Positions 60,194 through 64,000 of a stretch of DNA of 64,000 nt are shown in pieces (position 1 is the stretch's first letter; each line of letters starts with the position of its first letter). The notes beneath the pieces are model-generated. The model was not told where the DNA came from and searched no databases. It worked only from the letters and a program-made list of their open reading frames with translations. The position numbers were made by a program, and so were the translations under genes. This DNA comes from Leisingera sp. S132. GTDB lineage: Bacteria > Pseudomonadota > Alphaproteobacteria > Rhodobacterales > Rhodobacteraceae. The stretch is taken from positions 2,664,001 through 2,728,000 of the forward strand of contig NZ_CP083553.1 of assembly GCF_025144465.1 (NCBI RefSeq), read 5' to 3'.

Positions 60194-60676
60194 TCACCAG
60201 TCCGGCTGCTCCTCGGCAGCTCCCCCAAAAAGCTGCCCGTCCTTGCCCGGGCGCGGGTCGCGCAGGCGTTGCAGCCTGCGGGCCGCATCCATGGCGAACT
60301 TCTGCACCAGCTTCTTGCGCCGGGCTGGCGCCAGCTTGTCCTCCGGTGCCATGCGGATGATTTCCGCATCATAGGCATCAGCTATGATCAGACCGGTGCC
60401 GTCCGGCAGAAGTTCGGTGGGGAACTCCATGTCTACCGCCCAGAAGTAGCGGTCGCACCATTCCAGGTAGCCCACCCACTTGCTGTCGGACTGAAAGTCG
60501 GCGCGGCTGGATTTGCACTCGATCACCCACAGCTCCCCCTTGGGTCCCAGCGCCATCACGTCCACCCGCAACCCGCGCGCCGGAACGAATTCCTCAAGCG
60601 GCGCAAAGCCCAGCGAGCGCAGGTAACGCGACACCCCTCGGGCAAGTTTCTGGCCAGGCTGCAAATCTTCCATCAT
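60194..60676 (-). CDS. mmcB: MmcB-family DNA repair protein (putative endonuclease)
   Basis: 160 residues. The PD-(D/E)XK-like core is VDVMALGPKGELWVIECK, with Asp, Glu and Lys in place. MmcB of Caulobacter belongs to the LexA regulon and is linked to DNA damage tolerance. A perfect alphaproteobacterial SOS box lies 13 bases upstream of the ATG at 60676, strongly supporting the same control here. An alternative TTG start at 60694 would lie inside the SOS box. Confidence 0.88.
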   Translation of the reverse strand: MMEDLQPGQKLARGVSRYLRSLGFAPLEEFVPARGLRVDVMALGPKGELWVIECKSSRADFQSDSKWVGYLEWCDRYFWAVDMEFPTELLPDGTGLIIADAYDAEIIRMAPEDKLAPARRKKLVQKFAMDAARRLQRLRDPRPGKDGQLFGGAAEEQPDW

Positions 60677-60688
60677 GGCGGCAAATGT

Positions 60689-60703
60689 GAACAATTAGAG
60701 AAC
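60689..60703. promoter_or_regulatory. SOS box (LexA site) of mmcB
   Basis: Minus-strand GTTC-TCTAATT-GTTC matches the alphaproteobacterial LexA consensus GTTC-N7-GTTC exactly. It is directly upstream of mmcB. Confidence 0.9.
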
Positions 60704-60894
60704 AAATTGCAATGGCGCGCTTTTTCGGCGAAAGGCACATGCAAGGCCACCGCCCTCTTGTAACGGCGCCTCCGGCAGCTTACTTACGGGCTTGGCGGGT
60801 TCTGCCCTTCTCGTGACAGGCAGCATTCCGGTGGCCTTAAGCAATTCCGAGGGAGCTGGCTCTGTCCGGATCCTGGTCCGTTTACCTGGCGCCC

Positions 60895-60910
60895 ACCTGT
60901 ATATACAGGT
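60895..60910. repeat. 16-bp perfect palindrome ACCTGTAT/ATACAGGT
   Basis: ACCTGTAT (60895-60902) is followed directly by ATACAGGT (60903-60910). No gene starts nearby, so its target is unknown. Confidence 0.6.
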
Positions 60911-60976
60911 CCTCGGGAATCAAAGCCGCACGGTTGACTGGTGGTCCCGCCGCTTTTCCTCCCCCCAGCACAAACG

Positions 60977-61004
60977 AAAACCGCGCCTTCCGGGGAAAGC
61001 GCGG
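60977..61004 (-). terminator. terminator of the gene at 61028
   Basis: CCGCGC (60981-60986) pairs with GCGCGG (60999-61004); AAAA at 60977-60980 gives the T-run on the minus strand. Confidence 0.65.
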
Positions 61005-61027
61005 CGGACATTCAGGTGTTTCGCAGT

Positions 61028-61354
61028 TCAGCGGCGGCGCAATTGGCGCTGCTGCGGATGGGTTTCCTCTGCCGGGACACGCACCACCTGGAATTCATGC
61101 GCGGCGGGAGTGCCGCCGCGGGGGCCATCATCTTTCTCTGCCATGGCCATCACCGCCCAGGCGAATTGCACGCCGGCAAACACGATGCCGTTCATGAACC
61201 ACAACAGGAACACCGCCAGTAAACCGACGTCGGAACCGGAGACCAGTGCCCAAAGGTTCATCACGTTGAACCACAGCAGCATTGCCACAAAGGCCGCCGC
61301 GATCCCAAAGCCGATCACCACGTTGCGGATGTACATTTTCACCAGTTCAGGCAT
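61028..61354 (-). CDS. uncharacterised membrane protein with two transmembrane helices
   Basis: 108 residues. Two helices (about 12-32 and 43-68) are followed by a hydrophilic, basic tail (DDGPRGGTPAAHEF...RQLRRR). No family recognised. It has its own terminator. Confidence 0.6.
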   Translation of the reverse strand: MPELVKMYIRNVVIGFGIAAAFVAMLLWFNVMNLWALVSGSDVGLLAVFLLWFMNGIVFAGVQFAWAVMAMAEKDDGPRGGTPAAHEFQVVRVPAEETHPQQRQLRRR

Positions 61355-61468
61355 CTGAGTCCTCCGGATAAGCTACATGAGGTTAGCAGCCTTTGCGGCG
61401 GCGTCCAGCACTTCCGGCGGTGATGAGCGGAATTTGCCGCACCCTTTGCCCGCGTTGGCAGCGGCACG

Positions 61469-61491
61469 AAAAAGCGCGCCCGGAGGCGCGC
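61469..61491 (-). terminator. terminator of the rib-nusB operon
   Basis: GCGCGCC (61474-61480) pairs with GGCGCGC (61485-61491) and is followed on the minus strand by five T. It lies 34 bases after nusB. Confidence 0.85.
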
Positions 61492-61524
61492 CATTTTCAT
61501 CTCAAATCAGCGGCAAATGGCGGC

Positions 61525-62007
61525 TCAGAATGCTTCCGGCCGGGCCTCGCGCGCCATGTGGTCGAGCACGGCGTTGACGAACTTCGCCTCCTTGCCCTCG
61601 GGGAAGAAGGCGCGGGCGATGTCGACAAACTCGTTGATCACCACCTTGGGCGGTGTGTCGGACTGGACCAATTCCGCACCCGCGGCGCGGAACAGCGCCC
61701 GCAGGGTCGGGTCGATACGGGCGATCGGCCATTTTGCCACCAGGGCGCGGTCGGTCATCTGATCGATCCGCGCCTGATGGTTCACCGCTTCGCGCACCAG
61801 CTTGCGGAAAACGGCAGTGTCGCCTTCCGCCATCTCGTCACCCTCATAGACAGCACCAAAACGGTGGTCCTCAAATTCGACGATCACCTTGTCGAAGGTG
61901 AGGCCGCTGTGTTCCATCTGGAACAGCGCCTGCACGGCATAAAGCCGCGCTGCCGATCTCATCTGATTCTTGCCGTTGCCCTTGGGGCGGCTGTCCTGGG
62001 TGCTCAT
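61525..62007 (-). CDS. nusB: transcription antitermination factor NusB
   Basis: 160 residues. NusB motifs: AARLYAVQALFQMEHSG (helix 1), ARIDPTLRALFRAAGAEL and PPKVVINEFVDIARAFFPEG, EAKFVNAVLDHMAR. It binds boxA RNA with NusE in rRNA antitermination. ATG 62007 overlaps the ribH stop (ATGA); the longer frame upstream lies in ribH and is not credible. Confidence 0.94.
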   Translation of the reverse strand: MSTQDSRPKGNGKNQMRSAARLYAVQALFQMEHSGLTFDKVIVEFEDHRFGAVYEGDEMAEGDTAVFRKLVREAVNHQARIDQMTDRALVAKWPIARIDPTLRALFRAAGAELVQSDTPPKVVINEFVDIARAFFPEGKEAKFVNAVLDHMAREARPEAF

Positions 62008-62555
62008 GCGCTGGTGGATCCGTTGTCTGTACCGGCAACCTGATACGCCCCTGCGGGCGCCTTGAAGCCGATGCCTTTGGTCTGGGCGCCCCACTTACGC
62101 GTGAGTGCGATCAGATGCAAGGCCGCAGCTGCCGCGCCGCCGCCTTTGTTCTGATCGGCGGTATCGGCGCGCACCTCGGCCTGCTTGCGGTTTTCCACGG
62201 TCAGGATGCCGTTGCCGATGCACAGGCCCTGCAGCCCCATCAGCTGGATCGCGCGGGAGCTGTCATTGCAGACGGTGTCATAATGGGTGGTCTCGCCGCG
62301 GATCACGCAGCCCAACGCCACGTAGCCGTCGAAGTTGGAGGTGCGGTCGGCAATGGCAATTGCGGTCGGCACTTCGAGCGCGCCAGGCACTTCCACGATT
62401 TCAAACGTGCCGCCTGCGGCTTCGATCTCCCCTGCGGCGCCCGCCACCAGATTGTCGGCGATATCCTTGTAGTACGGCGCGACAACAATCAGCAGCTTCA
62501 CCGGCTTGTCGAACTCAGCGCGCGGCAGGGTGTAGTGGGTTTCATGTCCAGCCAT
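62004..62555 (-). CDS. ribH: 6,7-dimethyl-8-ribityllumazine synthase RibH
   Basis: 183 residues. It condenses ribityl-aminouracil with dihydroxybutanone phosphate. Motifs: VVAPYYKDIADNLVAGA, VPGALEVPTAIAIA, ALGCVIRGETTHYDTV and GNGILTVENRKQAEVRA. It lies one base after ribBX and overlaps nusB. Confidence 0.95.
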   Translation of the reverse strand: MAGHETHYTLPRAEFDKPVKLLIVVAPYYKDIADNLVAGAAGEIEAAGGTFEIVEVPGALEVPTAIAIADRTSNFDGYVALGCVIRGETTHYDTVCNDSSRAIQLMGLQGLCIGNGILTVENRKQAEVRADTADQNKGGGAAAAALHLIALTRKWGAQTKGIGFKAPAGAYQVAGTDNGSTSA

Positions 62556-62556
62556 A

Positions 62557-63684
62557 TCAAGCGTCCTTCAGAATGGGGCGGCTGCCGGTGATGGACAGGC
62601 CATAGGCATCCAGGCCGACGTATTTGGTCGAGGGCGAGTCGGTCAGCAGGATCAGCTCATGCAGGCCCAGGCCCGACAGGATCTGGGCGCCGATGCCGGT
62701 CTGCTTGATGGTCACCGTGCGCGGGCCTTCGTCCTCGTTGGCATAAAGCGCGTTGCGCGGCTGGCGGAACAGGGTCACGACGCCGCGGCCTTCTTCGGCA
62801 ATGATCTCCATGGCGCGGGGCAGCTGGCGGGCGGACTTGGGGCCGAGGCCCAGAATATCCGTTGCCTCGTGCAGCGCGTGGGTGCGCACCAGCACCGGTT
62901 CTGGTGTAGTGATGTCGCCCTTGATCATCACCACGTGTTCGATACCGTGGGTCTGGTCGGTGAACAGCCGCATTTCCCACTCGCCGCCGATTTCCGAGGT
63001 CACGGTCTCGCGCGAGGTTTCCACCACCAGGTTGTCATTGCGGGCGCGGTAGGTGATCAGGTCGGAGATGGTGCCGATCTTCAGTCCGTGTTTTTGGGCG
63101 TATTCGACCAGGTCAGGCAGGCGCGCCATGGTGCCGTCTTCCTTCATGATCTCGCAGATCACCGATGCCGGGTAATGGCCGGCCAGACGGGCAACGTCGC
63201 AGCCTGCTTCGGTATGGCCCGCACGGACCAGCACCCCGCCCCGGCGCGCGCGCAGCGGGAACACGTGGCCCGGCGTAGCGATATCGGCTGCGGTTTTGTC
63301 AGGGTCGATGGCGGTGGCCACGGTCAGGGCGCGGTCGGCGGCGGAAATGCCGGTGGACACCCCTTCGCGCGCTTCGATGGAAACGGTAAAGGCCGTCTCG
63401 TGGCGCGAGGAGTTGTGCAGCGCCATCATCGGCAGCCCCAGCTCCTCGATACGCTCGGCCGGCATGGTCAGGCAGATCAGGCCGCGGCCGTGGGTTGCCA
63501 TGAAGTTGATCGCAGCCGCATCGGCGTGCTGGGCGGGGATTACCAGGTCGCCTTCGTTCTCGCGGTCCTCGTGGTCGACAAGGATGAACATCCGGCCCTG
63601 GCGGGCCTCCTCGATGATATCTTCGATCGGGCTGATGGCATCGCGCAATTGCGCCTCAACCGGCCCCGGTGTTTCAAAGCTCAT
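62557..63684 (-). CDS. ribB: dihydroxybutanone-phosphate synthase with degenerate GTP-cyclohydrolase-II-like domain (RibBX)
   Basis: 375 residues. The N-terminal DHBP synthase (about 1-215) is complete: DHEDRENEGDLVIPAQ, FMATHGRGLICL, HTEAGCDVARLAG. The C-terminal half (about 220-375) has the GTP cyclohydrolase II fold, but the region that should hold the zinc cysteines (C-x10-C-x-C) has none (GDITTPEPVLVRTHALHE). So it should make only dihydroxybutanone phosphate; GTP cyclohydrolase II must be elsewhere. ATG 63684 has GAAAGG before it. Confidence 0.92.
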   Translation of the reverse strand: MSFETPGPVEAQLRDAISPIEDIIEEARQGRMFILVDHEDRENEGDLVIPAQHADAAAINFMATHGRGLICLTMPAERIEELGLPMMALHNSSRHETAFTVSIEAREGVSTGISAADRALTVATAIDPDKTAADIATPGHVFPLRARRGGVLVRAGHTEAGCDVARLAGHYPASVICEIMKEDGTMARLPDLVEYAQKHGLKIGTISDLITYRARNDNLVVETSRETVTSEIGGEWEMRLFTDQTHGIEHVVMIKGDITTPEPVLVRTHALHEATDILGLGPKSARQLPRAMEIIAEEGRGVVTLFRQPRNALYANEDEGPRTVTIKQTGIGAQILSGLGLHELILLTDSPSTKYVGLDAYGLSITGSRPILKDA

Positions 63685-63805
63685 ATGGCAGCCTTTCAAT
63701 GCGCATGGGCAGCACGCCTGGCACTGCGGGTTCTTTCCCAGCCAGATAGCCCAGGCCGGCGGCAAATGCCAGTCCTGCAAACGGCAACCGGACGTCCGGA
63801 CGCGT

Positions 63806-63890
63806 CCTGTGCGCAGGCGCACAGGGTACTGAGGGGCGCTGCCCCTCGGCCTGACGGCCTCACCCCGGAGTACTTTGGGAAAGATGAAGG
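63806..63890. repeat. intergenic repeat element with two hairpins
   Basis: CCTGTGCG (63806-63813) pairs with CGCACAGG (63818-63825), and GAGGGGC (63831-63837) with GCCCCTC (63841-63847). These are followed by CCCCGGAGTACTTTGGGAAAGATGAAG (63863-63889; key part GAGTACTTTGGGAAAG). From memory, similar modules recur between genes in Rhodobacteraceae genomes. It lies between ribE and ribBX. Confidence 0.55.
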
Positions 63891-63901
63891 GACGGGCGCG
63901 T

Positions 63902-64000
63902 TCAGCCTGCCTCGTGCAGCCGGGCGACGTAGCGGGCCAAGGTGTCGATCTCGAGGTTGATGCGGTCGCCCAGCTTCACATCACCCCAAGTTGTCACTTC
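63902..64000 (-). CDS. ribE: riboflavin synthase alpha chain, C-terminal part (partial at right edge)
   Basis: The last 32 residues are in the window: EVTTWGDVKLGDRINLEIDT continuing to the stop after HEAG. The GDxxNLExDxLARYVxRL-type ending is that of the second lumazine-binding repeat of riboflavin synthase. It precedes ribBX on the same strand with a 217-base gap. Confidence 0.88.
   Translation of the reverse strand, partial: EVTTWGDVKLGDRINLEIDTLARYVARLHEAG

Larger units (their letters stand above)
60704..61027. other. intergenic region between mmcB and the two-TM gene
   Basis: The region holds no supported gene. It contains a 16-bp palindrome (60895-60910) and the terminator of the minus-strand gene (60977-61004). 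Small open frames here look like chance. Confidence 0.5.

Noticed and set aside
60895-60910. Palindrome as an enterobacterial LexA box
   Set aside because: The CTG...CAG spacing is 6 rather than 10, and the alphaproteobacterial SOS box here is the GTTC-N7-GTTC at 60689.
60784-61011. Short open frames and a possible tRNA between mmcB and the two-TM gene
   Set aside because: No T-loop or anticodon arm could be drawn, and the short frames lack ribosome sites and any family resemblance.
1-64000. Mobile elements or a genomic island
   Set aside because: No transposase, integrase, phage gene or flanking repeats were found, and the tRNA-His gene shows no adjacent att-like duplication.

Overview
The window looks like chromosomal DNA of a marine alphaproteobacterium of the Rhodobacteraceae/Roseobacter group (Leisingera/Phaeobacter/Ruegeria-like). 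The evidence is high GC, the aerobic Paracoccus/'P. denitrificans'-type cobalamin pathway (CobG, CobF, CobN), two tripartite tricarboxylate transporters (TTT), an alphaproteobacterial SOS box (GTTC-N7-GTTC), an RpoH followed by small Rhodobacterales-type hypothetical genes, and ATGA or TGATG start/stop overlaps throughout. No insertion sequence, phage or CRISPR array was seen.

Layout: (1) 1-15.2 kb: cobalamin synthesis, cobW(partial)-N-G-H-I-J, cobK on the opposite strand, then cobL-E-M-B-A and a DUF1636 gene. A cobalamin riboswitch follows, controlling cobalt uptake genes cbtB-cbtA and a His-rich exported protein; then cobF. (2) 15.2-22.4 kb: a LacI regulator divergent from a TTT operon (tctABC) joined to an acylating aldehyde dehydrogenase and an acyl-CoA ligase that resemble SauS/SauT, probably sulfoacetate catabolism. 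(3) 22.4-28.8 kb: a second TTT operon on the minus strand, divergent from its likely TctD/TctE two-component system and an ABC-type periplasmic protein. (4) 28.9-38.8 kb: metY, a SIMPL protein, a large protein with GspL-like and PilP/GspC-like ends, hppD with a divergent Lrp regulator, an Aer-like PAS protein and a Kef-type antiporter. (5) 38.9-40.8 kb: the lower cobalamin pathway, cobT and cobS, divergent. (6) 40.8-46 kb: minus-strand housekeeping genes: carD, fdxA, S4 RNA-binding protein, SUV3-like helicase, TPR protein. (7) 46-53.2 kb: SCP2/hydrolase pair, pepF with a GNAT gene, two GFA proteins, a DUF995 protein, an AGAT-like amidinotransferase behind a structured leader, and a DksA-type zinc finger. 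(8) 53.2-60.7 kb: a gene-free stretch with a CCAG-dense array and hairpins, rpoH, rluD, small exported proteins, tRNA-His, an RTX-like protein and mmcB with its SOS box. (9) 61-64 kb: nusB-ribH-ribBX and the end of the riboflavin synthase gene.

The most unusual features are: the promoter-CCAG array-triple hairpin-terminator unit at 53.3-53.7 kb (candidate undescribed RNA); two divergent gene pairs (cobK/cobL and rluD/55809) whose start codons share a single CATG; cobK inverted inside the cob operon; the His-rich third gene of the cobalt uptake unit; the GspL/PilP-like fusion; and the AGAT-like gene with a hairpin-rich leader. All functions are inferred from reading the sequence; no database search was run.
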